NCBI GenBank assembly: GCA_028641055.1
Contig: CM054060.1
Location: 311,288,949-311,352,948 of the forward strand
Reading direction: 5' to 3'
Length of the DNA stretch: 64,000 nucleotides
DNA from: Alopecurus myosuroides
Lineage: Eukaryota; Streptophyta; Magnoliopsida; Poales; Poaceae
The position numbers and the translations under genes were made by a program. This document shows, piece by piece, positions 43,394 to 55,540 of the stretch; the first letter of the stretch is position 1, and every line of letters starts with the position of its first letter. The notes below the pieces were generated by a model. That model was given only the letters and a program-made list of their open reading frames with translations. It was not told the origin of the DNA and did no database searches.

Positions 43394-46300
43394 GAGTGGT
43401 CCGGCGCGCTCGACCTGATCTGGCAGTGATCTGTGCCTCTCCGAAAGCGCGTCACCTCGCTTGGAGAATTGCTAGAAACGCAGTGGGGCAGTGAAGGAAG
43501 GAAATCATAGGTGAGAAAGGAATGGTCAAAACCACCACCAGATTGTAACTCTGTACCCAATAAACGAAGTTATCTTTGCCCCCCAAAATAAAACTATATC
43601 TATCGTCAGAGTCTCAGGCTTCTAATATGTTTTAGTAAATATTGTTAGTAATAATCTTGAGTTCATTTGGTAAGTTTGCTTGTAACATGAGGTGTCTAGT
43701 CCGTGTCCTAGTAGTAGTAGTACTGCTGGGTCTATTTCGTATGCAAGGCCACGTACGAATAGGTTAGCAGGTTTGTTAGTAGTTTAGTTACCGAGTAATA
43801 TTAGGGAGTAGCAGTACGTACGTGTCCATGTAGATTTCTGTACTATTAATTGGCAGTTCGACGTACGTTGGTACGTCGTCTGCGGTCTGCCGGTTGGGTC
43901 GTTCGCATTCCCGATGCGGATTACCCCTTGCATGTACAGTACGACTCTATTCATTCCGGATTCGTTCTGCATGCGCGAAAAAAAGAGAGTCGATCCGTTC
44001 TGTTTCTGGCTAGGGTTCCGGAGCCGCCACTGACCGCTCCTTCGACGCGGTCGCCGCCGCCCACGGACGGCGCCTTGGGTTCTCGCCCACACACGCGCCT
44101 CTGCAGTCTGTCCGGTGCCACACTGCCACTACCGTCGCAGCCATCATCACCCATGAAGCCCTGCCACCCGTTGCCTCGCCTTTCAGGTCAGGAACTCTGT
44201 ACCTCTATGACCACGACATCTCACCCAGCTCATCTTCAACAAACACAACAAGCGGTCTCCGTGTGTGGTACGAGCGACACTATTGGGACAGCATCCATCA
44301 TCAGGAAGGACTACACCGACCAGTAGATCGGCCGGAAATTGACCTGTTGCACGTCGGTGAAGCTCACGCATCCTTTCAAACCCCATAATTTAATCCGGTG
44401 ATTGACTGTACAGTTCACTGCATCGATTAGCAATTTGTACAGCAGACTGAAGCGATATCTCTGCATCGTGCTGATTTTTTGTTGGTTGGGCAGTTGGTAA
44501 ATATATTTTATTTTTAATATTTTTGTTATTAATTATTTTCCCTGATCGTGAGATTAGCGCAATATTAGAAGTATATTGTGGATTTGCTATCATGTTCATT
44601 CGAATAGATGTAAAAGTTTATTAATATTCCCTTCAGTTTCAGTCTGCTACTGCAGGTATTACATTTCGAGATATGGTTTTAACTCTTGATGCTTCATACT
44701 AGACTAGCTTGGTTCAGTTAGGGAAGAAGAATGAATTCTACATAAAGGATTGTGAATATAATGCTGGTTGATATCCTGGTATGTTCATATTTCTCTATCA
44801 TATTTAGATTTTCAGTGGTCATGGAGTTGCTTTATAACTATCACATTTAGAATCATCAATGATTAGGATGTTTCAAATCTTAAACAGAACACTCATAGGT
44901 CGTGGAGTTGATTTATTCCCTTTATCTTACTTTGCAAGGGAAAAAGGAATGCAAAATGTTGAAGTATTGTGATGCTAACATTCTGGTACTTCTAGGAGCT
45001 AACATGCATGCTATAATTACTGACTTCCCGGAGCAAAAGATGCAGCTCTCTATATCGAGCATTTTCCATGTATGGCTACTATTTATTGCATTGCATATTC
45101 ATCTTTAATGTTTTACATTTCACTGTTGACTGACGTATTTAGAATTTTAGTTCGATCACACATTGGATTCAGAAACATGACAAGCCTCCTAGAAGTAAAC
45201 CGATAGACGAAACTCATAATGAATATGCAAGCCTATGAGAGAACAAAAAAAAACCTCATCTCATAGCGGTTATGTATGTTTGATTAATATTTGTTTCAGG
45301 TGCAATGACATAACACGCTTTATAGATCACATGGTTGAGGCGAAACGTGATAGGGTAAGAGAGACGGGTCCGGGACAACAATTGACAGAGAACGTGAATA
45401 ATATTCGTGGCAGTGTTGAAGTTCATGTGTTTGCCTCGAGGCGGCAGCGTGAAGTTCATCTCTGCAACAAAAAGTGTTTGCCCCTTCCCTGTGGTGGCGT
45501 GGAGAGCTCTGAAATAATTCAGCTAAGAACATATGCTATCTTTCTTAAGTTTGGTTCCTCATTTATTTACCTGCTATAATTCAGCTAAGAACATATGCTA
45601 TCTTTCTGAACCGTAGGTATCTCTAAGGTGTCCGTTTATGCTTGGTATCCCATCATTAATCCATATATAATGTGCATGGTATTTTTTCTACGGATTTGTT
45701 GTGCTTTGGTGCAGATTGCAGTCACAACAACGAGCTGGCCGACCTTGCCAGGAAGGCCAAATTGAGAGAAAGTATGAGGAAATCATGTTGTTATTCAAAA
45801 CTTTATTTCCGTTCCCGCAATTTATTTTTGTTCGGATCTGTTGTCGATAAGATATGGGTCCTACCAAAAACCATGCCATATGCTCCACTTGATTACATAA
45901 TTCTCGGTCATCTGTCTCTCTGTTAACTTTCTATCCTTTTTTTTGGTGGCTCGGTACGGCGGGGAAAACATTGGGTGTCACGTCCGCCATCCAAGTCATC
46001 ATCATAGAGTGGGAGCGCTCGGGTGTCATTCAGGTTTGTTGTAGTTGTTTGGATATTTGCACCGACGTTAGAATTTCAGTGCTTAGTTTTGTATCTGACT
46101 ATAATAGATTAGATTAAAATAGTTGGGCTGCACCAGACAATTCTTTCCCGTCGAGTATAATAGAATTTCGGAATTGTATTAATTCGTTGCTTGGCTAATG
46201 ATGCACCTACTTTTTCTTCATGCGGCTGAGCTCATTTTCTTTATATTGGTTTCATATATATGACAAGTCATGTATCTGTTTTACATGTCATTGCACATTT

Positions 46301-48206
46301 TTGTTTGCACAACCATTTTTTTATGTAGAGTTTTTAGTTGTGCATCCTTGAATGGAGGAGATTCCTCCGCGTCCGTGTGGGTATCAACAAAGGTAATTCA
46401 TAATAATTGTTGATGTAGAGTATTGTTATACATTCACTATTTGGTTCAGAGTTCTTTTTTCGATCTTGGTTTCATGCGTCAATTTATGCCAAAAGATTAT
46501 TGTTAAATTGAAAGCAAAGTTAGTACCGTAAATCTTAATTTGCTTAGGTTTCTCTTCTGTAATTATAATCATGTGGAGGGAATATCTGACGGATAGGAAG
46601 TCAAATCTTGCTGGGTTTTAGGGGAGGAATTAATGGATTGGCTAATGAGAACTTTCTTCTTGGTTAGTACCGCATATGTCAAACTGAGTCAAATTCATAT
46701 ATAGTTCAGAGAAGGGATGATTAGCTACATATTTTTGTCCTTCTAATTTGAGAAACTAAAATCCTTGCATTTATCATGATTTGAGGGTAGGTATATTAGT
46801 TGGCCAAGAAGTCATCAGAATTTTTTTAGTTGCGAGTTGAGCATCTAGCAATGATGGCAAGAAGGTGGAATTTATTTGGCAAGTAATCACATGTTTTATT
46901 TTTAGTCATAGGAAACTACCTCTACATAAATTATGGTGCTGAGCTTTATGCATTGTTAGAAAGGAATATTTGCATACATATTTCTTATAGTTATTGGGGA
47001 GAGTAGTGGTAGCTCATATTCTTTTGGAGAAAAGTTCAGCATTCAATTATTTCTCTTCCTTTTTGTTGTGTAATTTTTACATGTCCAGTTTGAAAGTAAA
47101 GTGATCCTCAAGTCATGTAGTGTCTATCTTCGTTTCTAGAATCATGGTAATATTGCATATGACCAGTTCTTCCAAAAATTAGAACACCGTACATGTCAAA
47201 TAATCTCTTTGAACCATTAGTTATTGACCCTCAATCCTGAAAACTCAATGATCAAGTTTTTATCACTCTTGCAGGTAATTCAGTTTTATATACCTCTTTT
47301 ATTTTATTTATGGTAAATATTTCTATATGCATGGTGCAGGATGAAGTATGTTGCAGGCATCTACACAAGTTTGTACCCATTTCCTTACCCTAACTGTCTA
47401 CATGTGTATTATTTCCGGCGACCATCACAGCCTCACAGGTTACAGGGAATAGGTTCAGCCTCTACTGCCCAAAGATTAGTTTCAATGAAAAAGAGAGATT
47501 GCAGAAAGATTTTTTTTATGAAACCTCAAAGCAAAACGAACGAGAGATCTGGCAAAAGTGTTGAAATCATGAAGAACAGTATCATTTAACTAATAATATC
47601 TCCTTGTCTTAGTATGTATTCATGATATTGTATGTTTATGGGAAATTAACTGAGATTTCTTCTGGTCAATAGGTATCATTGTGATATCGATGAGATATAT
47701 TCTTGTTATGCTTCATGAGTTGGTCCAACATACTTGTATGGATGGTGAGGGATTGGATGAATATGTCGCCTCTTTACCTGAAAAGGAACAACCCAATCAT
47801 TTTGATGGAGCTATTTGTAGTATAATTTTGGTTTATCCCGTATTACCAAAAAAAAATATAGGTGATTGGAATATATCCATATAGGTTGCTCCATCTAGGG
47901 GATCCTCTGGACACCGGAGTCAAAACGAAAAGTTAGGTGACAATACTTTTAGGAGTTACCCTTATATGTACGGGTATATTTCAACCATTGTTACAATTTG
48001 TCATGTTATATCTATATTCATATTACTTTTTTGACAATTGACATTGTTATGGTTTCAAAAATTTATTTCTCTCCCTTCCAATACGGGTTAATCAATTGTC
48101 GTATGATTGAAATAGGTTATCCAAGAAATTTTCGAACTACTTTGTTTCATAGAAATGCAAGTGAATTTTTCTCACAAAATTGAATTTTGTTTGACGAGAA
48201 AAGAAG
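43394..48206 (+). other. Region up to a Helitron-type 3' end; no recognised coding
   Basis: About 4.8 kb. A GC-rich, gene-like patch at 43850-44330 (frame MAVRRTLVRRLRSAGW...) could be a captured 5' exon. The rest is AT-rich with intron-like 'tgcag' and 'gtaatt' boundaries and short frames (44902-45108, 45235-45579, 47341-47589, 47681-47884) that I could not assign. The whole or a part is probably the body of a third Helitron ending at 48237, but I did not find its 5' TC end. Confidence 0.35.
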
Positions 48207-48237
48207 TGTCCGTAGCAACGCACGGGCACTCAACTAG
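48207..48237 (+). mobile_element. 3' terminus of a third Helitron
   Basis: GTGTCCGTAGCAACGCACGG followed by GCACTCAACTAG, ending at 48237 and followed by T. The core 'gcaacgcacgggca' and the CTAG^T end match Helitrons 1 and 2, but the last bases ('ctcaactag' in place of 'tttttgctag') mark another subfamily. Confidence 0.65.
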
Positions 48238-48544
48238 TAGTACTAGTGCTCGAGTCGGCCAGGCTATGGTCATTTTGAGCTCTTTGCTTGTGTATATAAG
48301 TAGGGGCAGAGGTTGTGTAAGAAGATTGTACCGAAAGTTGAGAGAAGGAAATAAGAAAAAGAACGGTACGACACGTGCCCTTGGCAAAATATTTTCTTGT
48401 GCGTGTGTTCGTCCATTTTGATGTGATCGATCCTTGGGGGAATTCCCAACAAATATCACATACTCACCGGCAACTAATTATTTTACTTGCTTGGACTTAC
48501 GGATGCTACATGGTCTCTTTCTCACATGTCACCCTCTGTTTTGA
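48238..48544 (+). other. Spacer with a TATA-like motif, unassigned
   Basis: Contains 'cttgtgtatataagtaggg' (48288-48306) followed by 100 bp of purine-rich sequence, reminiscent of a copia-type LTR, but there are no LTR ends or PBS. Nothing else is supported. Confidence 0.25.
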
Positions 48545-50560
48545 CTACTCCAAATATAAACATACTGAATTACTCCAGAAGTCCCCGGGGTGGACGGTTC
48601 GCGTGTTCTCTCCCGCTCCCCCTCGCGTCAGGGCGACCCCCATGGCGACGCGGCGGCGGCCCGCCGAATCTCTCCCTCCCCGCGCTCGGAACTGCGCCGC
48701 TCTCTCTCCTCCCTCGGATCCAGGTTCTGGGAACTCGTAGGCGAGTGTTCCGACGAGGAGGAAGAGCTCCCCTCGGAGGAGGCGCCCGTATCCGCTTCGT
48801 CCTTCCCCCATTCTCCCAGATCTGGCTCGGGGGACCGCGTCTTTGGTGATTTCCTCGCACCCGCCTTGGAGGCAGCACGGCTCCGCCAGCAGTGCGCTGC
48901 GCCGACAACTCGTTGCAGGTTCGCGCCAGGAGGTCGGGGTTCCAAGTTTGGGCAGGGCGCCCTCTGTGGTTCCTTCGTTCGAGCCGCTCCGCTGGTGAGC
49001 CGCGGCGCGCCTCGCGATGCCCCTGGAGGTGGGCGTGCCTTGCCTGTGAGTTCTCCCGTGGCATCTTGCGCTTCCCCGTCTGCCAGTGGCGCGGCGGCGG
49101 CGTGTCCCCGTACGGTGGCGGCGCGGCATCCGTTCTGGCCTGAGGTGGCTAGCGCAGCCACCTCCCCTTCCCCCGTCGCGGGCCGCGAGGCCCAGCCCAG
49201 TGTGGTGGGGCCTACCTGCGTAAGTGGTTGGTCCCAACCGTTAGTGGCCCCGATCGCTTCGCCCTCTCTCAGCCCATCTTCCGACCCAACCCATTTTGCT
49301 TCGCCCTCTAGGGTACTTAAGTGGGTGTGGGTGCGGAAGGGAGCCCTAGCCCCCCCATTTAGGTTTCCCCGCCTCCGCTGACGACGTGCGGCGCTGGCTT
49401 TCTAGATCTAGATCTAGGCGCGCTCCACACCGTCTCCCCCGCTCCCTTCCCGCCTCCCACCCTTCTGCTCCCCGCTCTCTCCACCAGTGGTTCATGGATC
49501 GTGGCCGGAGCGAAGACTCGATCCCTAAGGCAGATCGCCGTGCAGAATATGAGCTCAGGGAGCGCCTTGAACTGAATGAAGAAAGGAGGAGGCGAGATTG
49601 CGATAGGGATTGGAGTCGGGATGGTCGAGACCGCAAGCCAGAGTGGCGTCGCGAGGAACAGCGGTTCCGCTCCGAGCGAGAGCAGTTCGCGGCGGCCCCG
49701 GCTGCCTCCCGTGTCCCACCTCCCCTCCTCCGCCTCCGGCTCAGCAGCCCCCGTGCAAGAAGGCTTCCGTCCGCAAGTTCACCTCGGGGGGCAAATTCAG
49801 ATCTAAGCCCCAAGGTCCGCGGGCGTCCCCTCCCCCGCCTCCCTCCGCCGCCACCTCCTCCCAGTCAGATCCGGTGGTGGCTCCTTCGGCGTCGAAGAAG
49901 GCAAGCATCAAGTGCTACCACTGCAGCAGGGACGGCCACTTCCAATCTGCATGTCAGTTCCCTGCCCACTGCGCAGTGTGCCACGTGGATGGGCACACCA
50001 CGAGCATGTGCCCCAAGCATTCCAAACCACCCTCGTTGCAGTGGTACGGTTACGCCCTGGACGGGGTGGGTTTCCATTGCCTGGAAGTGCAGGGTGTTGA
50101 TGCTGTTGGTGCGACCAAGCATGTGCACTCGGCTAGGGTGGTGGCCGCTGAGAATAAGTTGACAGTGGAGCTCCTCACGGAGGAGATGAAGACTCTTGTG
50201 GACCCGTCTTGGGACTGGCAGATCACTCAAGCCAATGAGACCGATTTCTTGCTGGTGTTCCCCAATGCGTCAAGTCTGAGGTTATGCAGGAACGCGGGGG
50301 GCATCACGCAGCCTCACAGCAAGGTCACGGTTATGTTCGTGGATGCAAGGTATAACCCTCATGCAGCTGCGCGGCTCTCCAAGATCTAGGTTATCCTATC
50401 AGGAGTCCCGCGGGGTCTTCGCAATGCAGAGCTGCTGCTCGAGGCGACTAAGATGTTGGGTCGCCCAAGGATGGCGGATGATGAGTCGTTGGCCCTCCCT
50501 GGTGCGCCAATTAGGATGTTGTTCCACTCCCAGGCCCCCGAGAAGATGCCCCCTTCGTGA
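48545..50560 (+). pseudogene. LINE ORF1 (Gag-like, zinc knuckle), frameshifted
   Basis: GC-rich 5' region (48545-49380), then a Arg/Glu-rich coiled part in the frame 49386-49745 (MDRGRSEDSIPKADRRAEYE, then RLELNEERRRRD), then in another frame 49750-50389 a CCHC knuckle CYHCSRDGHFQSAC (about 49914-49955), a second Cys/His cluster CAVCHVDGHTTSMC and the region WDWQITQANETDFLLVFPN. A TAG at 50387 is followed in the same frame by SGVPRGLRNAELLLEATKML and LALPGAPIRMLF to about 50560. This order is typical of ORF1 of plant L1-type LINEs (DUF4283 plus zinc knuckle). It binds RNA in working elements. Confidence 0.7.
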
Positions 50561-51912
50561 TGCTTTATGACGGTCTGGATGGCTACCGCATTGATCTTGC
50601 CGTGGAGCGCCCGCAGCATCAAGACTCGGGCAAGGTCCCGCCCCCTCCCCCTCCTGGTCCCAAGGATCCAGACGAGGACCATGACGAGGAGACGGAAGAC
50701 CAAAGCCGCTCTGAGCGCCACTGGAAACGCGCCCCTAAGGACAAGACGGATGGCGAGCGGGGCAACGAGGCTTCCAGTAGGCAGGAGGCGAGTAAGGGCA
50801 AGTCCCTTCGAAGAAAACTGCCGTGTTGGCCCCTGTTGTGCAATCTTCGGGCTCCAAGCTGGGGCCTGCCCAGTGCATGGCCTCGATTGGCACCAGCAGC
50901 CTCCCCGCGCCCACCCTTGCAGATTGCTCCATCACCAAGCCTTCATCTGCATCGCGCTTGGCCGGGCAGCTCCCAATCCCCTTCAATCAGTACGGCTCCA
51001 ATCTCTCCGGGTCCAGGGTGTTTGATGAAGGAAAGGACGTCCATGCAGTTGGGGAGGCCTCGCCTCTGTTGGTGGAAGAGCTCGACCTCTCCTCAGAGGG
51101 CACTCCCCCCTCTCTCCCTCTCTTCTCAAGAGGGCCAAGCTTAGCACGCAGGAGAGGCTTGATATTGGGTGGGAAAGCCCGCAGGACTGGGAGTTTGAGC
51201 AGGAGACCCTGGCTTCCAAGGTAGCTAGGCTCAAGAAGAAACAAGACGGGGAGGTTGACAATCCCTCCGCCACCAAGTCTGGCTCAGCGCTTGAGGCGAT
51301 GCTGGGTTGCCCTATCGTCAAAGGCAAGCGCTCTGTCCCGCAGTCCTCCCCTGTGGTGAGCACGAGGCGTAGCAGCAGGGGTAAGGAGCACGCTGCTGAG
51401 CCCATCCTTCAGAAGGTCGCACACAGAGCAGAAGCAAAGGACTCACGTACTGCCGTTTGTCGCAACCTTGCTCCGGATTTTCCCGTTCTTGATTCTGCGC
51501 TTGATTCCCACTAGCTCTTGGTTGCGAAAGACTCGTGTTTGGATTTTTCGGCCTCGAACGTTTCTTCCCCTTCCTCCTTGCTATCCTTGGTCCATGCGAA
51601 GGAGGTCGCCCGAGCCAAGCTTGCGGCGGCCTTTTCCAAATAGAAGGAAGTTGCGGTGCCTCCAGCCGCTCCGGCGTCTTCTGAGTTAGCCCTATGTGAC
51701 AGTGCGTCGTAACCTGCCAGTGCGGCAGGTTTGGGTTTAGTGGGAACGCTCGGGGAGCCGCAGGTGGATATGGTGCTTCACCGCCCGTTGTCCTCGCTGC
51801 GGGATTCCAGTAGGAAGACCAACTCCAAAGCTTAGGCGCAGCCGGTGGTCCGGCACCCTAACCTTCGTGTCACTCCTACCCGCCAAGCACCGGCCCGCGC
51901 CGGGTGTCCCCA
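50561..51912 (+). pseudogene. LINE ORF1 C-terminal low-complexity part
   Basis: Pieces of open frame rich in Pro, Ser, Lys and Glu, for example 50557-50830 (LYDGLDGYRIDLAVERPQHQ) and 51299-51514. Frames shift repeatedly. It links ORF1 with the endonuclease start at 51913. No domain is visible. Confidence 0.45.
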
Positions 51913-52368
51913 ATGAGAGCCATGGGCTGGAACATGCGCGGGTTCGGGCGCCCCGGTAGTCGCACCCTGTTGAAGGCTTACATGAGGAAGGAGCGGATCG
52001 ACATAGTCTTTCTTCAAGAGACTATGCGCCAAGACTTTGCCGACCATGGGCTCAAGGACCTTGAACCAGGGGAGAAGTTCTTTTGGTACTGGAAAGCGTC
52101 CGAGGGACGCTCTAGTGGGTTGCTGTTAGGTTTTCGGGCAACATGTTTGAGGTAGGGGAAATTGACCAAGGGGTGTTCTTTATTAGTGCCTCGGTGTTGC
52201 ATAGGGCGTCAGGCTTCCAGTTCATGTTCATTGGCGTCTACGGGCCGGCGGACCATGCTCGTTCGAGCGAGTTCTTGTCAGAGCTTGGGGTCAAGGTTGA
52301 TGCTTCCCGTTTTCCAGTTGTGGCAGGTGGCGATTTCAACTTGATCCGAGACGCCCGAGACAGAATGT
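51913..52368 (+). pseudogene. LINE ORF2 endonuclease, N-terminal part, truncated
   Basis: The frame from 51913 reads MRAMGWNMRGFGRPGSRTLL, with the endonuclease/exonuclease/phosphatase motifs WNMRGFG, FLQETM (metal-binding Glu), then, after a -1-type shift near 52130, IGVYGPADH and VVAGGDFNLI (Asp/Asn). It ends at 52368, within the endonuclease; the RT is missing. AT-rich sequence follows. Confidence 0.75.
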
Positions 52369-52780
52369 GATATGATTGTGTTCTATTCATGATTGTGATG
52401 TCTCTACTCGTATTTTACTTGTGATTTATCACTTGTCTTTTGTTGTTCATAAAACTATTTTTGTTTCCTAGTTTTAAATGACTTGGAAAAATTTGCAAAG
52501 TGTAATGGATATTATTTTTATATTAATTCCTAGCTATACTATTTCTATATTATGTCAAACACACATTTCAAAACAAACAAACAAAAACACATCAAGAAAA
52601 CAAACAAAAACACATCAAGAAAATAAAACAGAAAAACTACAGTTTATATATATCTGTTCACCAAAAATTAATCTAAGTCAGGAAAACATATATCTAGTCA
52701 ATACCAAACCCATCCAGTTGGATTTATTTCAAAATAGATTTTTGAACTCATTCTAAAAATAATAGAAGAGCCTACTGGTC

Positions 52781-53095
52781 TTTTTAAGATTTTAAAATGA
52801 ATTAGTATTATTTTTCTTAATTTTCTGATATATTATTTGTATTTTTAAGATTTTAAAATGAATTAGTATTATTTTTCTTAATTTTTTGATATATTATTTG
52901 TATTTTTTAGATTTTAAAATGAATTAGTATTATTTTTCTTAATTTTTTGATATATTATTTGTATTTTTATGATTTTAAAATGATTAGTATTATTTTTCTT
53001 AATTTTTTGATATATTATTTGTATTTTTTAAGTTTTAAAAATGAATTAGTGTTATTTTCTGAATATTTTGATATATTAATAGTATTTTTAGAAAT
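52781..53095. repeat. Tandem repeat, about five units of 61 bp
   Basis: Unit 'gattttaaaatgaattagta' plus 'ttatttttcttaattttttg' plus 'atatattatttgtatttttta', AT-rich. The first four units are nearly the same; the last is diverged. Confidence 0.85.
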
Positions 53096-53271
53096 AATAC
53101 AAATTAAAAAGTTAATGTTTATTTATTTATTCAAAATTATTAATTACATCATTACTTTTGTTTATTAAAAGATTTATTTGAAATTTAAACAATAAAGAAA
53201 TGTGGCATCGACCAATATGTTAATAAGATTGATATGATACTACTATCACATACATGCGTGCGAAACACTTG

Positions 53272-53352
53272 GATTCGGGACGGGATGGAACTCGGAAGTT
53301 AAGCGTGCTAGTGCTAGAGTAGTGGAAGAATGGGTGACCGAGCGGGAAGTTT
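53272..53352 (+). other. 5S rRNA-like segment
   Basis: 'ggaactcggaagttaagcgtg', 'agagtagtggaagaatgggtg' and 'accgagcgggaagt' follow the order of the internal control region of plant 5S rRNA (box A AAGTTAAGCGTGCT, intermediate element, box C ATGGGTGACC). It covers about the 3' two thirds of the 5S gene with changes; it is not a functional 5S gene. Confidence 0.65.
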
Positions 53353-53431
53353 GACCACGAGTAAGTAATTTGACTAGAGATAATTGTAGTTAGACACTAA
53401 GCAAATAATACAAATTCTGAAAAAAAGGAAA

Positions 53432-53485
53432 AGGAGTGAAAAAAAGGAGTGAAAAAAAGGAGTGAAAAATTGGAGTGAAAAATAA
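53432..53485. repeat. Short minisatellite (ggagtgaaaaaaa)n
   Basis: Four units of 12-14 bp: GGAGTGAA followed by A-runs of changing length. Confidence 0.8.
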
Positions 53486-53724
53486 TTAGAAACCCAAATG
53501 AATTAAAGAAATTACGAAATAAAGTTTAGTCCCGGTTCGTGTGGCCAACCGGGACTAAAGGTTCTCCGCCCCTCGGCTCACGCCACCCGCCCACGTGGCC
53601 GGGCCTTTAGCCGCGGTTCGTAAGAGGCCGGGAGGGCCTTTAGTCGCGCCTATTTAGTCCCGGTTGCGCGGCCGGGATTAATGGGCCTGGCGAACCGAGA
53701 GTGTAGGCCTATTTTCTACCAGTG

Positions 53725-53932
53725 TCTCTTCGATTGGCTAGAGATGCCCTTATACAAAATATTTCAGTAAGATAGAACATGTTTTAAAAGAGGAATGCCA
53801 CATCTTCAAAATTGTTTTACGGACCTTAATGACCCCATGCGACATCTTTCTCGTGTCCCCATGTGACTCTACTGCTAAAAAAATAAAAAATAAAACTCTC
53901 GTGATTGCGCAATATGCCTCCAAATGAATGCA
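53725..53932. repeat. Repeat R, copy 3, left piece
   Basis: Diverged match to about 24250-24445 of copy 1 ('attggctagagatgccc', 'aaagaggaatgccacatctt'). It starts at the CACTA end and stops at Helitron 2. Confidence 0.65.
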
Positions 53933-54479
53933 TCTATACCTAATAATAAAGGCGTTAAGGCTTCCCTGGTTTGGTTTGGTTTGGTAGGTCATTAAAACTA
54001 CCCTCAAAGTGTTCCCAAATTACCCACCTTGCCACCGGTGAGTTATACTTCCGTTCGTTTCCGGTCGTCCGTCAAGGTTGTTTTCTTGTTCGTACAAAAG
54101 CATATTTGGTCCGTCACCTACCGTATAAGGACCGGACTTAGATCGTAACTGTGTTATCATGTCTGGTCTAGGCCTCCTGATAGGAAGAGTTCAGGTCGAC
54201 GTGCGCGCACAGTAAAGCTCATATATACACCGCTCGATCCATAAATCCATCGGCAAACTCGATAAATATTCGCTTGCGAGTCGGGAACAATCGAATTTTG
54301 TGAGAATTTTACAAGTAGCTAATCCATTGAATTTTTTCCGTCGCCGAAGGAGCATGTGCGCCGACACGCATGCGGCAAGCGCGGCGACCGGAGACAAGGA
54401 GGACAGCAAGCGTGCGGTCGGCAGAGTCACGCTCCATCTACGGAAATAGGACGACCACGCCGTCCTCAACCTGCATGAG

Positions 54480-55014
54480 TCTTCATCGGCACTCGCTACA
54501 TCTTCTATTCTTCTCCGTGTCAGCCGTCCTCGGCTCAATCGGCCATCTGAATTATCTCGCCAATGTTCAGGCGTCTGTGGTAGCGGGGGACACCTCTCGG
54601 CCGTCTTCTTGCGCGTTCCGCTTCCTTGCCACCGCGCTTGGCGCTGACATGCCACGCCCGTTTCCTGGGCCTTCCTCTCGTGGGAAGTGGCAGCTTGGCA
54701 AAGTTGGTCAGAAACTCAGGGAGCGTTGGTTCCTGCATGACACAATTACTCCATGGCTGGCCATCAACGGCCAGGAAGTAGAATTACGCGACGTCTTCGC
54801 CTCTGCAGCTTGTCTCACGCGGCCTTTTGGCTTTGCGCAAGTCGTCATGGTTGGGGAGACAGACACCAAGACAGGGAAAGGCATCGATGCTGGCTGGGTC
54901 AGAATTTTAGACGAAACCGAGTGCATCGATCTGTGCCTTCCAGGTCGGCACCGTCAAGTTAGGGACCAGTGGCAGGGACGTTGCCAGGCGGAAATGTACT
55001 ACCATGGCCACTAG
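54480..55014 (+). pseudogene. Captured gene fragment 1 in Helitron 2
   Basis: The open frame 54370-55014 is GC-rich and looks like a normal coding region: GHLNYLANVQASVVAGD, then KWQLGKVGQKLRERWFLHD, ITPWLAINGQEVELRDVFA and VMVGETDTKTGKGIDAGWV. The opposite strand is also open (54655-54191) but has a less protein-like composition. The ends of the captured part are not known. I do not recognise the parent protein. Confidence 0.4.
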
Positions 55015-55540
55015 CGTACATGTGGTTTTCTCTCTCGCGCTTGCTTGCTAAATCGCAGTAAGCCGATAACACCGTACAGAAGAGCCTAAATGGTACTGCC
55101 ATATAGAAAGAATAGAGAGTTGAGGAGAAGATTGAAATGCGACTAGCGCGCCAAGCTTGGCAGAATGAAGTCTACATGTGTTAGCAGCTGCCGCAAATTA
55201 GCTGCGCCGACATGTGGTCCATCGGCTATGCAGGATCTGCATTCTTCCAGTTCTCTTCGCAACTGCCTGCACATGTTATGTTGCCACCACCTGCTCTCCA
55301 AATCGATTCTCTCTCCCGATTTATAATGTTCTTGACTGCAGTAGCACTGTGAACTTCCCCGCTTCTGTTCTGCTATAATTAAATTTTCAATATGTTTATT
55401 GAATTGGCCTCTTTTGTTTCATGACACTCACCCCCCTTAAGATAGGTAAAGATAAAGATTGCTTGAACTGATACTCAGAAATCATAGTAATAAAATGATC
55501 AATTGATTGTTTATTGGTGATGTAAATATTACTTTGTGCA

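Larger units (their letters stand above)
52369..53724 (-). mobile_element. CACTA-type element, one terminal part
   Basis: The right end reads, on the minus strand, CACTGGTAGAAAATAGGCCT, a CACTA-type terminal repeat. Next to it are subterminal repeats 'tagtcccggttcgtgtgg' and 'ccaaccgggactaaagg' (53520-53690). Inside are a 5S-like segment, a short minisatellite and a 61-bp tandem repeat. No transposase coding is present. The left boundary (assumed at the end of the LINE) is not proven. Confidence 0.55.

Noticed and set aside
43850..44326. 158-codon plus-strand ORF as a host gene
   Set aside because: Low-complexity Pro/Ser/Thr content, opposite strand equally open, and located in a probable Helitron body; mentioned only as a possible captured exon.
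53272..53352. Functional 5S rRNA gene
   Set aside because: Only part of the gene is matched, with several changes inside the control boxes, and no T-run terminator directly after it.
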